Part shown: positions 1 to 6,879 of the stretch, piece by piece
Layout: every line of letters begins with the position of its first letter
How positions within the stretch are numbered: the stretch's first letter is position 1
Source: a virus
Length of the DNA: 31,109 nt
Strand: one strand, 5' to 3'
Virus record (IMG/VR): IMGVR_UViG_3300043449_000479
Span: 1 to 31,109 of that record
Made by a program: the position numbers and the translations under genes
Notes under the pieces: generated by a model
The model's input: only the letters and a program-made list of their open reading frames with translations
Database searches by the model: none
What the model was told of the DNA's origin: nothing

Positions 1-366
1 CCCGAGAATTATCTCGAGGTATCTCCGACCGGGAACTTCGAGGTCGAGTCGAACGTCCCGGTCTCCGTAACGGTCGAAAAAGAAAAACCGACTTCGGGAT
101 ATCCGATCTCGATCGATCCTTCGGACGTAATAATAAACCCGGTCTCTTACGACTTCTTTAACCGGAAGGATCTTCGATCGGTCTTATCCGCGACGAAGAT
201 TAAGGAGTCCTTCGGATATCTCGAAACGATTACCTTCTGGGGATCGACGATCCTTTCCCGCCTTAATAAAGTCGAGGCGGAGATCTTCTCGGACGTCCTC
301 CGGGATATCGCGCAACTACTCTCGGATTCCGATAAAAAGTCGGATAATTATTATCCGAAGTCTTAA
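1..366 (+). CDS. Hypothetical protein, 5'-truncated (C-terminal 121 residues)
   Basis: The reading frame is open from base 1 and ends at a TAA (364-366), so only the C-terminal 121 residues are inside the window and the start lies upstream. The visible part begins PENYLEVSPTGNFEVESN, has a Val/Glu-rich beta-like stretch, then a more helical segment (KVEAEIFSDVLRDIAQLL), and ends in NYYPKS. Codon use follows the same near-total avoidance of TG and CA as the neighbouring genes. I recognise no family. A promoter-like box and a palindrome follow it, so it probably ends the transcription unit before the methyltransferase cassette. It is certainly coding by frame and composition; its function is unknown. 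Confidence 0.75.
   Translation, partial: PENYLEVSPTGNFEVESNVPVSVTVEKEKPTSGYPISIDPSDVIINPVSYDFFNRKDLRSVLSATKIKESFGYLETITFWGSTILSRLNKVEAEIFSDVLRDIAQLLSDSDKKSDNYYPKS
341..357. promoter_or_regulatory. Perfect 7-bp-arm palindrome, possible operator
   Basis: CGGATAA-TTA-TTATCCG spans the last codons of the upstream gene and sits 16 bases before the TATATTCG box at 374-381. That is about where a -33 element would lie. A related core (GATAA-N3-TTATCCG) occurs before the RecT-like gene. It could be an operator or part of a terminator. Because GGATAA and TTATCC are common words in this DNA, chance is a real alternative. Confidence 0.35.
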
Positions 367-368
367 GA

Positions 369-381
369 TTCTTTATATTCG
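369..381 (+). promoter_or_regulatory. Promoter-like -7 box (TTCTTTATATTCG) before the modification cassette
   Basis: TATATTCG at 374-381 matches the Bacteroidota -7 consensus TAnnTTTG except for C in place of T. The extended 13-base string TTCTTTATATTCG is repeated exactly before the gene at 28065. No TTCG-like -33 element is visible 19-20 bases upstream; TTAT at 351-354 lies there instead, inside the palindrome. It would drive the 405-2616 operon. Confidence 0.45.
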
Positions 382-383
382 CG

Positions 384-404
384 AACCCTTAATCCCTTAA
401 AAAA
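384..404 (+). repeat. AACCCTTAA leader element, copy before 405
   Basis: The sequence between the -7-like box and the ATG at 405 is an AACCCTTAA word followed by a TCCCTTAAAAAAA word. The same AACCCTTAA(A)n element precedes many genes here (near 2610, 2900, 3440, 6476, 7874, 11132, 19962, 25012, 25304 and 29972). It supplies the A-rich run just before the start codon and no Shine-Dalgarno is present, as is typical of Bacteroidota translation starts. Confidence 0.6.
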
Positions 405-1277
405 ATGAAGAAGACCTTAACCCCTTATCCCTTCTCGATCTTCGATAAGATCTCGAAGGACGATCTCCGGGAGATCCTCGAGATCCTCCGGGAAGAAGTC
501 GATTTCGATATCGAATCGATCTTCGAAGAAACGGTAAACGATATCGCGTTTATTGCCGGGAAGGAAGATAAACGGAAACTCGTTAAAGATCTCGAGTCCC
601 GTTGGTACTCCTCCCTCGAATCCGGAGAACCAGATTCCGAAGTTTATTACTCGATCGATTACCTTCCGAACCTCTGGTCCTGCTGGGCGATTTACCTCCG
701 TAATTATCTCCGATCCCTTAAGTCTCCGAAAGGTATCCCGGCGGATCTCTTTAACGAATCGAGGTCGGTATTAAAGGAGATCGGATCGGTAAAAAAAGTC
801 GTCGATCTCGGGAACGGTATCGGATACTCGACCGCCCTTATTAAGGAACTCTTCCCCGGGGCGCACGTCTTCGCGACGAACTTCGAGGGAAGTCCGCAGT
901 TTAAGATAGGGGAGGCGATCGCGGAGACTTACAGATTTACTCTCCTCCCGGAGGAAGAGTCGAAGAAGATAGGGAAGGCGGAGGTCGTATTCGCCCTCGA
1001 TTATTTCGAGCACTTTAAGGTGCCGATCGACGAACTCGACGAGGTAATCGAAACCTTCTCTCCGGATTACCTTATTACGGCGAACGCGTTCGGGACTCGA
1101 TCGATAGGACACTTCGAGACGTATCGATACGGATCGGAGATATTAACCGGGAGTAAGATCTCTCGGAAGTTTAACGATCGTCTCCGGTCTCTCGGATACG
1201 AAAAACTCGAAACCCGGATCTGGAACGACCGTCCCTCCGTCTGGAAACGTAAACCCGTAACCCTTAAACCGCTATGA
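405..1277 (+). CDS. Class I SAM-dependent methyltransferase-like protein
   Basis: The 290-residue protein has a Rossmann-type SAM-binding motif I, VVDLGNGIGYST, at residues 132-143. A second strand, VFATNF, follows near 155-160, and AEVVFALDYFEHF at 192-204 resembles the post-motif 'D-x-x-EH' seen in many class I methyltransferases. No DNA cytosine-C5 PCQ loop or DPPY/NPPY amino-methyltransferase motif is visible, so the substrate is open: a sugar, a modified base or a small molecule. The first 130 residues are helical and unassigned. The start is ATG after an A7 run. Its stop overlaps the next start (ATGA), coupling it to the 1274 gene and the glycosyltransferase at 1708. That context suggests a part in making or finishing a modified nucleobase, which is inference. 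Confidence 0.6.
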   Translation: MKKTLTPYPFSIFDKISKDDLREILEILREEVDFDIESIFEETVNDIAFIAGKEDKRKLVKDLESRWYSSLESGEPDSEVYYSIDYLPNLWSCWAIYLRNYLRSLKSPKGIPADLFNESRSVLKEIGSVKKVVDLGNGIGYSTALIKELFPGAHVFATNFEGSPQFKIGEAIAETYRFTLLPEEESKKIGKAEVVFALDYFEHFKVPIDELDEVIETFSPDYLITANAFGTRSIGHFETYRYGSEILTGSKISRKFNDRLRSLGYEKLETRIWNDRPSVWKRKPVTLKPL

Positions 1278-1711
1278 CGAAAAAGAACCTTCCGACCCTC
1301 TTCGACCTCGACGAGTTCGAACGCTGGCGAGATACCTGGAACGGGATGCCGACCTTTAATCAGAAGGACTTAACCTCCTTTAAGTCGATAATCGTCCACT
1401 TCGCGACCGAATCGGATTACCGGGAGTTCGGGAAGTTAGTCGGTCAGAAACTTACGTATAAGACTCGATCGATCTGGTATCCCGAAGCCGAAATCGGTCG
1501 AATGATGGATAAACTTATCGTCTCCGATCTCCCGGATCTTCCTCCCGCGAATCCCGTTTATACCGACTCCGATCGTCCTTCGGTAATTCCGACGGCGAAG
1601 GATTACGAAATCGTAAACGAACCGGATCCGGACGAACCGGAAGAAGAGGAACCGGGGGATAATCCTACCGGGGACGACTTCGACGAACTTATTAAACGCG
1701 GAATAATATGA
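1274..1711 (+). CDS. Small conserved phage protein paired with the glycosyltransferase ('MPEF'-type)
   Basis: The 145-residue protein has a compact N-terminal domain: WNGMPTF at 22-28, SIIVHF at 38-43 and LVGQKLTYKTRSIWYP at 55-70. The last third is acidic and proline-rich (around 110-135). From memory, proteins with this W-x-x-MPEF ... IIVxF ... GQKxTxKTxSIWxP pattern occur in many phages, often beside TET-associated glycosyltransferases, and have no established function. ATGA overlaps at both ends place it between the methyltransferase-like gene and the glycosyltransferase, so the three are probably translated as a unit. A substrate- or DNA-binding accessory role is possible but unproven. 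Confidence 0.6.
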   Translation: MTKKNLPTLFDLDEFERWRDTWNGMPTFNQKDLTSFKSIIVHFATESDYREFGKLVGQKLTYKTRSIWYPEAEIGRMMDKLIVSDLPDLPPANPVYTDSDRPSVIPTAKDYEIVNEPDPDEPEEEEPGDNPTGDDFDELIKRGII

Positions 1712-2616
1712 ACCCCTCCTTTCCGATTTATATCGTATCGAAGGGACGGCACGAGTCGAGACTTACTTCGAAGACTCTCGAACGTCTCCGGATCCCTTAC
1801 TTTATCGTCGTCGAAGAATCCGAGTTCGACCTTTACGCGTCCGTAATCGACCGGAAGAAGATCCTTATCCTCGACGAGAGATTTAAGGACGAATACGAAA
1901 CCTGCGACGATTACGGATCGACCCGGAGTAAACTTTCCGGTCCAGCACGGAACTTCGCCTGGGACGACTCGATCCGGAGGGGATTCGCCTGGCACTGGCT
2001 TATCGACGATAATATCGACGGATTCTTTCGACTCTTCGATAATATAAAGACCCCGGTCGGAGACGGGACGATCTTCCGAGTTATGGAAGACTTCGTTCTC
2101 CGATACCGAAACGTCGCGATGGCTGGCCCTAATTACTTTATGTTCGCCTCCCGGAAGTCGAAACTTCCTCCCTTCGTCCTTAATACCCGGATTTACTCCT
2201 GTAACCTTATCCGGAACGACGTTCCCTTCCGCTGGCGGGGAAGACTTAACGAGGATACGATCCTCTCCCTCGACTTACTTAAAGCCGGATGGTGCACGGT
2301 ACTCTTTAACGCGTTCCTTCAGTTAAAGATGACGACCCAGACCCTTAAGGGAGGGAATACGGAATTTTACCGATCGGTCGGAACCCTCGAAAAATCGAAA
2401 CTCCTCGTCGATACGCACCCGGACGTCGCCCGGATTTCGTATAAGTTTAACCGGTGGCACCACCACGTCGATTACCGTCCGTTCCGGAATAACCGTCTCG
2501 AACTCCGGGAAGGAGTAAAGATCGAACCGGGAGTAAACGATTACGGTATGAAGGTAAAATATATCGAAAAAGAGAGGTCGGAAGACGTATCCTCCGACCT
2601 CGATAAAAACCCTTAA
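1708..2616 (+). CDS. TET-associated-type glycosyltransferase (GT-A fold), putative DNA base glycosylation
   Basis: The 302-residue protein opens with PIYIVSKGR (6-14) and continues with GPARNFAWD (78-86). The metal/nucleotide-sugar motif WLIDDNIDGF lies at 97-106, with D100-D101-N102 as the DxD-like residues. Further motifs are RWRGRLNEDT (175-184) and a His cluster HHHVDY (251-256). This order matches the phage family described as TET-associated glycosyltransferases, which add sugars to oxidised 5-methylcytosine in hypermodified phage DNA. Length fits a complete enzyme. No C5-methyltransferase or TET/JBP dioxygenase is in the window, so the acceptor is not known; those genes could lie upstream of base 1. 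It is coupled by ATGA to the previous gene. Fold and family are fairly sure, the acceptor is inference. Confidence 0.8.
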   Translation: MNPSFPIYIVSKGRHESRLTSKTLERLRIPYFIVVEESEFDLYASVIDRKKILILDERFKDEYETCDDYGSTRSKLSGPARNFAWDDSIRRGFAWHWLIDDNIDGFFRLFDNIKTPVGDGTIFRVMEDFVLRYRNVAMAGPNYFMFASRKSKLPPFVLNTRIYSCNLIRNDVPFRWRGRLNEDTILSLDLLKAGWCTVLFNAFLQLKMTTQTLKGGNTEFYRSVGTLEKSKLLVDTHPDVARISYKFNRWHHHVDYRPFRNNRLELREGVKIEPGVNDYGMKVKYIEKERSEDVSSDLDKNP

Positions 2617-2630
2617 TCGCGCCAATAAAA

Positions 2631-2906
2631 ATGAATCGACCGAAATTACGAATAACTTCCGAAGAACTCTTCGGAGATCCGAACCGTCGGAGATTTTCGA
2701 CGATAAAGGACGACTTTAATCCGACCGAAATCGGATTCCTCGTCGAGAATCTTAATCGACGGGGAGACCTTAACCTCGATCCGGACTCCTTAAACCTCGC
2801 CTCGATTAATGCTTTAATCGAAATCCTCTCGAAGATCGAGGACGACTTTACGGAGACCGGGAGGATCCTCTCTCTCTTAATTCGCGTTAAACTTAAAAAC
2901 CCTTAA
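2631..2906 (+). CDS. Hypothetical protein (91 aa)
   Basis: A small acidic/basic mixed protein with no motif I recognise. Visible parts are an N-terminal RITSEELFGDPNRRRFS stretch and an amphipathic C-terminal half (SINALIEILSKIEDDF). The start ATG follows AATAAAA. The TAA stop lies inside an AAACCCTTAAA element, so the protein ends in KNP. It is encoded between the glycosyltransferase and the recombination genes with 14-base gaps on both sides, so it is probably co-transcribed. Function unknown. Confidence 0.6.
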   Translation: MNRPKLRITSEELFGDPNRRRFSTIKDDFNPTEIGFLVENLNRRGDLNLDPDSLNLASINALIEILSKIEDDFTETGRILSLLIRVKLKNP

Positions 2907-2920
2907 ACCCTTAAAAACCT

Positions 2921-3409
2921 ATGAAAAACGAAACTCTCTTATCCGAGTATCTTAACCGGGAAACCGATTACTCGAAATCCTCCGTCGAAAAAGTCTCCGG
3001 TATTATCGTAACGGAGTTCAAACTCGGGAACCTCGATCCGATCCGATTCCTCGGGAAACTCGAGTTCCTTTCGCAAGTAATCGAGAAGGCGAAATCCGAG
3101 ATCCGGGAGAAGACCCTCGAAGAACTCGAGAAGTACGGATCCGAAGCGAAATCCGGAATAAAGAAGGACGGGATTACCTTTAAGATAAAGGAAGTCGGAG
3201 TCCGATACGATTATTCCGCGACCCCCCTCTGGGTCGATAAAAAGTCCGATATCGATAAACTCTCAGAAGAACTTAAGTCGATCGAGGCGACCTTAAAGAC
3301 CTTAAAGGCGAAGACGACGACCCTCGACGAATCGACCGGGGAACTTATCGAACTCCTCCCTCCGATTAAGACTTCGAAGACTTCCGTCGAAATATCTCTT
3401 CCGAAGTAA
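2921..3409 (+). CDS. Conserved phage protein upstream of RecT (162 aa, unknown function)
   Basis: The N-terminal half is strongly helical, with FLGKLEFLSQVIEKAK and a Glu/Lys-rich run at 50-72. A beta segment (GITFKIKEVGVRYDYSA, about 85-101) and W104 follow, then a coiled-coil-like segment (KKSDIDKLSEELKSIEATL) and a short C-terminal strand. From memory, this 'helix - KxxVRxxYDYS-xx-W - coiled coil' pattern is a family of uncharacterised proteins beside recombinases in Bacteroidota phages. It could act with the annealing protein or an exonuclease, but no catalytic motif is seen. Confidence 0.6.
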   Translation: MKNETLLSEYLNRETDYSKSSVEKVSGIIVTEFKLGNLDPIRFLGKLEFLSQVIEKAKSEIREKTLEELEKYGSEAKSGIKKDGITFKIKEVGVRYDYSATPLWVDKKSDIDKLSEELKSIEATLKTLKAKTTTLDESTGELIELLPPIKTSKTSVEISLPK

Positions 3410-3412
3410 ACC

Positions 3413-3435
3413 GATAAAAATTATCCGTATATTTA
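3413..3435 (+). promoter_or_regulatory. Weak promoter-like element with GATAA-N3-TTATC palindrome before RecT
   Basis: GATAAAAATTATC (3413-3425) is directly followed, after CG, by TATATTTA (3428-3435), a -7-like box. A pair of AACCCTTAAAA elements and the ATG at 3462 follow. No -33 match is seen 19-20 bases upstream. The palindrome core resembles the one at 341-357, suggesting a shared regulator, but common words in this DNA make chance plausible. Confidence 0.3.
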
Positions 3436-3461
3436 CGAACCCTTAAAAACCCTTAAAAAAA

Positions 3462-4436
3462 ATGGACTCTTTAACGAAACCCGGAACCGGAACTCCGATC
3501 GAACTCGAGAAAATCCGGACTTATCTTCAGACCCTTAACTTAACGACGAACTTAACCCCGGCGGAGGAGAAACAGTTTATCGAGATCGCGCAGGCGTTCG
3601 GATTAAACCCCTTTAAGAGGGAGATTTACGCGTCGAAGTACGGAACCTCCTTCTCGATTATCGTCGGATTCGAGACGTATATTAAACGGGCGGAGAGATC
3701 CGGACGACTCTCCGGTTGGAACGTCCGTACCGAAGGCGATATAAATTACTCCGATATCGCGAAATCCCGGATAAAGGCGATTATTACGATATATCGGAAG
3801 GACTGGGGACACCCGTTCGTTCACGAAGTTTGGTTCGAGGAGTACGCGCAGAAGACGAAGGACGGATATCTTAATAAGTTCTGGCGGGAGAAACCCCTTA
3901 CGATGATAAAGAAGGTCGCGATGGCCCAAGGATTTCGTCTCTGCTTCTCCGACGAACTCGGGGGATTACCTTATACCTCCGAAGAGATCGGAGTCTTTAC
4001 CGACTCTCTCGACGTAACGACGACCTTTACTCCGGCGAGTAATTCGACTCCTTCCCCGGCGATTCCTTCCGCGGTAACTCCGGAACCGAAACCCGAAAAA
4101 CCGAAGAAGGAGAAGAAGAAGGTCGAGAAGATCGAGAAGGACGACGATTCCTTTACTCCGGCGGAACCTACGGAACCGACCGATCTTACGAAGGAGTTCG
4201 AAAGGATCTCTTCGGAGATCGATAAAGCCGAAACGATCGAGGATCTTAAGAGGATTTATCAGGAGAACGTCGGTTGGTCGAAGGACGGCGAGTTCCTCGG
4301 ACGTCTCTCCGTTAAACGGAAGGAGATCGAATATAAGGAGGAAGAACTTCGCCGTCGTAAACTCGAGGAACCTCCCCTCGAAGTAAAAATCGAACTCGAA
4401 TCCCGTCCCGCGAATAAAGACGGAGAACTCTTTTAA
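3462..4436 (+). CDS. recT: Bet/RecT-family single-strand annealing recombinase
   Basis: This 324-residue protein carries family hallmarks: QAFGLNPFKREIYASKYG (44-61), then SIIVGFETYIKRAERSGRL (65-83) with a following GW, and WREKPLTMIKKVAMAQGF (141-158) leading to a conserved LGGLPYTSEEI. It should bind single-stranded DNA and promote annealing during phage recombination and replication. The domain ends near residue 180. The remaining 140 residues are a Pro/Lys/Glu-rich low-complexity linker and a charged helical tail, so it is longer than typical Bet proteins. No RecE/lambda-exonuclease or YqaJ partner is inside the window; it may lie upstream. A9-rich leader and ATG start. SSB is encoded downstream in the same direction. 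Confidence 0.85.
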   Translation: MDSLTKPGTGTPIELEKIRTYLQTLNLTTNLTPAEEKQFIEIAQAFGLNPFKREIYASKYGTSFSIIVGFETYIKRAERSGRLSGWNVRTEGDINYSDIAKSRIKAIITIYRKDWGHPFVHEVWFEEYAQKTKDGYLNKFWREKPLTMIKKVAMAQGFRLCFSDELGGLPYTSEEIGVFTDSLDVTTTFTPASNSTPSPAIPSAVTPEPKPEKPKKEKKKVEKIEKDDDSFTPAEPTEPTDLTKEFERISSEIDKAETIEDLKRIYQENVGWSKDGEFLGRLSVKRKEIEYKEEELRRRKLEEPPLEVKIELESRPANKDGELF

Positions 4437-4441
4437 GACCT

Positions 4442-4858
4442 ATGACGACCGAATCCCTTAAACTCGAAATAAAGTCGAAGTTCCGGACGATCTCCCGTTT
4501 CGCGGAGATCTCCGGGATTCCGGAACGCGATATCCGATATCTCCTTTCCGGTAAAATGTCCTCCTCCCGTTCCCTCTCCTTCGAAAGAGAACTCCGGAGA
4601 TTATCCCGGTCGATTAAGGAATTACCGGATCCTCGATTTATTACCGATTACGACCGGGAAACGATCCGCGGATTTATCGCGTTAAACTTCCGATCGATCC
4701 GTCGATTCTCGAACGAGTTCCCGGAGTTCTCCGTTTCGTTCGTTTCGAATATCGTTACCGGGAGAAGGAAGTTAAGGACGGAGAGATTCGAGAAACTTCG
4801 GAGGATCCTCTCGGAAGCGCACTTCGAGAGGAGACTTAAAAAACCTCTCCCGCTATGA
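4442..4858 (+). CDS. Tandem HTH-like protein (138 aa), possible regulator
   Basis: The protein contains two similar segments. FRTISRFAEISGIPERDIRYLLSGK spans 14-38 and FRSIRRFSNEFPEFSVSFVSNIVTGR spans 83-108; each is followed by a basic/acidic helix with an ERELRRL or ERFEKLRRI pattern. Each unit resembles the Cro/C1-type helix-turn-helix in which 'SIRRFxxxxG-x(4)-V/I-x-x-ILSGR' forms the recognition helices, so the gene looks like an internal duplication. It is strongly basic, consistent with DNA binding. It lies 5 bases after recT and overlaps the initiator gene by ATGA. It could regulate early genes or bind the origin. Function is inferred only. Confidence 0.55.
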   Translation: MTTESLKLEIKSKFRTISRFAEISGIPERDIRYLLSGKMSSSRSLSFERELRRLSRSIKELPDPRFITDYDRETIRGFIALNFRSIRRFSNEFPEFSVSFVSNIVTGRRKLRTERFEKLRRILSEAHFERRLKKPLPL

Positions 4859-5664
4859 AAAAGAACCCGAAGAACTCCCGGACGCGACCTCCCGCGTTCC
4901 AGTTCTACGCGATGGACTGGCTTACCGACCCCGCCCTCCGACTCTGCGATCCCGCGACCCGGGGAGTCTGGATCGACCTCCTCTGTTATATGTTCCTATC
5001 CTCCGAACCCGGATTCCTTATCGTAAACGGGAACCCGTTAAACGAGGATACGATCCGGAAGTTTACGGGACTCGACTTAAAGACCTTCTCGAAAGTCTTC
5101 TCCGAACTTACGGACTTCGGTATCCTCCGGAAGGACGAGAGGGATATTTATTACTCGAAGAGAATGGTCGAAGACGAACGACTCCGGGAGTTCCGCCGTG
5201 AATCCGGTAAACTCGGAGGGAACCCGAACCTTAAGAAGGAAGTTAAGGAGGAGGTTAAGGAGGAGGTTAAGTATAAGGTTAAGCGAAATCGAACCCCTTC
5301 TTCTTCCTCTTCTTCTTCTTCTTCTTTAATAAATAAAAATATAAATAAAGGGGAGGATTTCGAGGTCTTATCTCACGTCTTTATCGAAACGATCCGGAAG
5401 GAACTCCCGAACGTATCGAAACTCCGGGAGCAATTATCCGAAGAGGAGGCGAATAAACTCGAATCCGAGTTCGGGATCGATCCCGTCCTCGAGATCCTCC
5501 GATCGATGGAGAATTACGCGAAACTCCCGAAGACTTACGTCTCCGTTTACTTAACCGCCTCGAATTGGCTTAAAAAAAGAAAAAATGACCTCGATAATAA
5601 AAACTCCGGAACCTCCGGTCGTCCGGGAAGACCTTCTTTCGAAGACGCACTTCGAAATTTCTAA
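4855..5664 (+). CDS. O-like phage replication initiator (winged-helix N-terminus)
   Basis: The 269-residue N-terminal region carries PAFQFYAMDWLTDPALRL (13-30), LLCYMFLSSEPGFL and a typical RESGKLGGNPNL (115-126), as in DUF1376-like or O-like replication proteins of phages. A VKEE tetrapeptide repeat (128-143) and a nine-serine run form a linker to a helical C-terminal domain (SLINKN onwards). The DNA of the linker holds 12-base repeats and a 25-base A/T-only stretch, the same layout as the lambda origin inside gene O. The protein probably binds the origin and recruits the helicase machinery. It overlaps the next gene by 80 bases, suggesting translational coupling with a partner protein. Confidence 0.65.
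   Translation: MKKNPKNSRTRPPAFQFYAMDWLTDPALRLCDPATRGVWIDLLCYMFLSSEPGFLIVNGNPLNEDTIRKFTGLDLKTFSKVFSELTDFGILRKDERDIYYSKRMVEDERLREFRRESGKLGGNPNLKKEVKEEVKEEVKYKVKRNRTPSSSSSSSSSLINKNINKGEDFEVLSHVFIETIRKELPNVSKLREQLSEEEANKLESEFGIDPVLEILRSMENYAKLPKTYVSVYLTASNWLKKRKNDLDNKNSGTSGRPGRPSFEDALRNF
5230..5349 (+). other. Candidate replication origin inside the initiator gene (iteron array + A/T-only tract)
   Basis: Five copies of (G/C)TTAAG start at 5230, 5242, 5254, 5266 and 5278, an exact 12-base period. A pyrimidine tract follows (5294-5327, mostly TTC/CTT), then an A/T-only stretch of 25 bases (5325-5349), among the most AT-rich segments of the window. Iterons followed by an AT-rich unwinding region within the initiator gene is the lambda O/ori layout. 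The repeats also encode a VKEE protein repeat, so a protein-level cause is possible. Confidence 0.45.
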
Positions 5665-6484
5665 CGGATCCGAGATTATCCGGGCGATCTACGGAACGAA
5701 GATCCGCGATCTCGATCCGACGAACGACGAACCGATTAAAGCCGTCCTTCGATACGTCTTTACGTTAATCGGTCTCCGCCCGGAATATATCCCGGACGAG
5801 ATCCAGAAGGCTGTAATAATCGACTTTATCCGGAAGGATCTTAAGAACTACGGACTCGAGGAGATTCCGATCGCGTTCCGGAAGGCGATAAAGGGAGATC
5901 TCGGGATCGACCCGAACCATTACCAGACTTTTTCGCCTTTATACCTCGCCGGAATTATCTCCGCGTACTCCTCCGAACGGGCGACCGCCTTAAAAAATTA
6001 CCTCCGGAAGATCGAAGAGGAGGAACGTAAAAAAGAAAAACCTATGACCGAAGCCGAAAAAAAAGAGATTCACGATCACTGGATCCGCGAAGGAATCCTT
6101 AAACCTTATCTTTACTTCCTTAAGACCGGATCCCTTACCTTCGGGATTACCCCTTACTCGATCTTATACCGATCTCTCGAAAAAGAACTCGGATTCCTTA
6201 AACTCTCCCCGGAAGAAAAACGGGAGGTCTTCGAGGAAGCGAAAATCGAAGTCGCGAAGGAGATCGAAAGGAAGAAGGACGTTAATACGGTCCAGGACTT
6301 TCGGGATCTTCGTCGATTAAAGGAGATTATCGAGGAGAAGGGAATCGAAGACGGGGCGAAGGATCGTATCGTCTCGAAATGTTACGAAATATCCGTTCGC
6401 CGTTTCTTCGAGGAGGCGAAACGAACCGGAAGAGACCTCGAAACCGAAATCGAAACTTATCTTAAAAACCTTAAAAACCCTTAA
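5585..6484 (+). CDS. Conserved replication-module protein, possible helicase loader
   Basis: The 299-residue protein starts with an ATG after an A7-G-A5 run inside the end of the initiator gene. It has IPDEIQKAVIIDFIRKDLKN (74-93), then a segment with DPNHYQTFSPLYLAGIISAY, a pattern I recall from uncharacterised proteins next to replication initiators in Bacteroidota phages. The second half is rich in Glu/Lys helices (KKEKPMTEAEKKEIHDHW and EVFEEAKIEVAKEIERKK). No Walker A motif is seen, so it is not a DnaC-type ATPase. The 80-base overlap with the initiator argues that the two products act together, perhaps as initiator and loader. The stop lies in an AACCCTTAA element, so the protein ends KNP. 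Confidence 0.55.
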   Translation: MTSIIKTPEPPVVREDLLSKTHFEISNGSEIIRAIYGTKIRDLDPTNDEPIKAVLRYVFTLIGLRPEYIPDEIQKAVIIDFIRKDLKNYGLEEIPIAFRKAIKGDLGIDPNHYQTFSPLYLAGIISAYSSERATALKNYLRKIEEEERKKEKPMTEAEKKEIHDHWIREGILKPYLYFLKTGSLTFGITPYSILYRSLEKELGFLKLSPEEKREVFEEAKIEVAKEIERKKDVNTVQDFRDLRRLKEIIEEKGIEDGAKDRIVSKCYEISVRRFFEEAKRTGRDLETEIETYLKNLKNP

Positions 6485-6498
6485 AAACCCCAAAAAAA
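6464..6498 (+). repeat. AACCCTTAA leader element array before ssb
   Basis: Three successive CCTTAAAAA-type words run through the last codons and stop of the preceding gene and lead into CCCCAAAAAAAA and the ssb ATG. It is the longest array of the element found between genes here. Confidence 0.6.
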
Positions 6499-6873
6499 AT
6501 GAACCGACTCTTTATTCTCGGAAACCTCGGATCCGAACCCGAAGTAAAAAAGTTCGAAGGAAACTCCGCGGTCGCGAACCTTTCGGTCGCCGTATCGGAG
6601 ACGACGAAGGACGCGAACGGAAACCGCGTTAAGACGACCGAATGGTTTAAGTGCGTCTGCTTTAACTCCCTCGCCGTCTTCGTCGAGAGGCACGTCCGGA
6701 AAGGTGCGAAAGTCCTTATCGAAGGACGGATCCGGTCTCGGACTTATACCGACCGGAACGGAAACGAAAAATCCGTCTCGGAAGTCCTCGTCGATCGTCT
6801 CGAACTCCTTACTTGGGAAACTCCCGCCCCGGGGAATAATCCGGTAAACTTTAACCGCGATAATTCCTGGTAA
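6499..6873 (+). CDS. ssb: Single-stranded DNA-binding protein
   Basis: The 124 residues match the SSB OB fold from the first residue: MNRLFILGNLGSEPEVK, then VANLSVAVSE, TTEWFKCVCFNSLA, VERHVRKGAKVLIEGRIRS and a closing LVDRLELL. Aromatic residues W49 and F50 are those expected to stack on single-stranded DNA. The C-terminus is short and ends DNSW rather than with the acidic DDDIPF tip that recruits host replication proteins, so partner contacts may differ. The start follows A8 with no Shine-Dalgarno. It belongs to the replication/recombination block with recT and the initiator. Confidence 0.93.
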   Translation: MNRLFILGNLGSEPEVKKFEGNSAVANLSVAVSETTKDANGNRVKTTEWFKCVCFNSLAVFVERHVRKGAKVLIEGRIRSRTYTDRNGNEKSVSEVLVDRLELLTWETPAPGNNPVNFNRDNSW

Positions 6874-6879
6874 TCGATT

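Noticed and set aside
6464-6498. CCCTTAAAAA array as a telomere-like or CRISPR-like repeat
   Set aside because: Copies are few, scattered between genes and tied to stop/start positions, which fits a leader element rather than an array.
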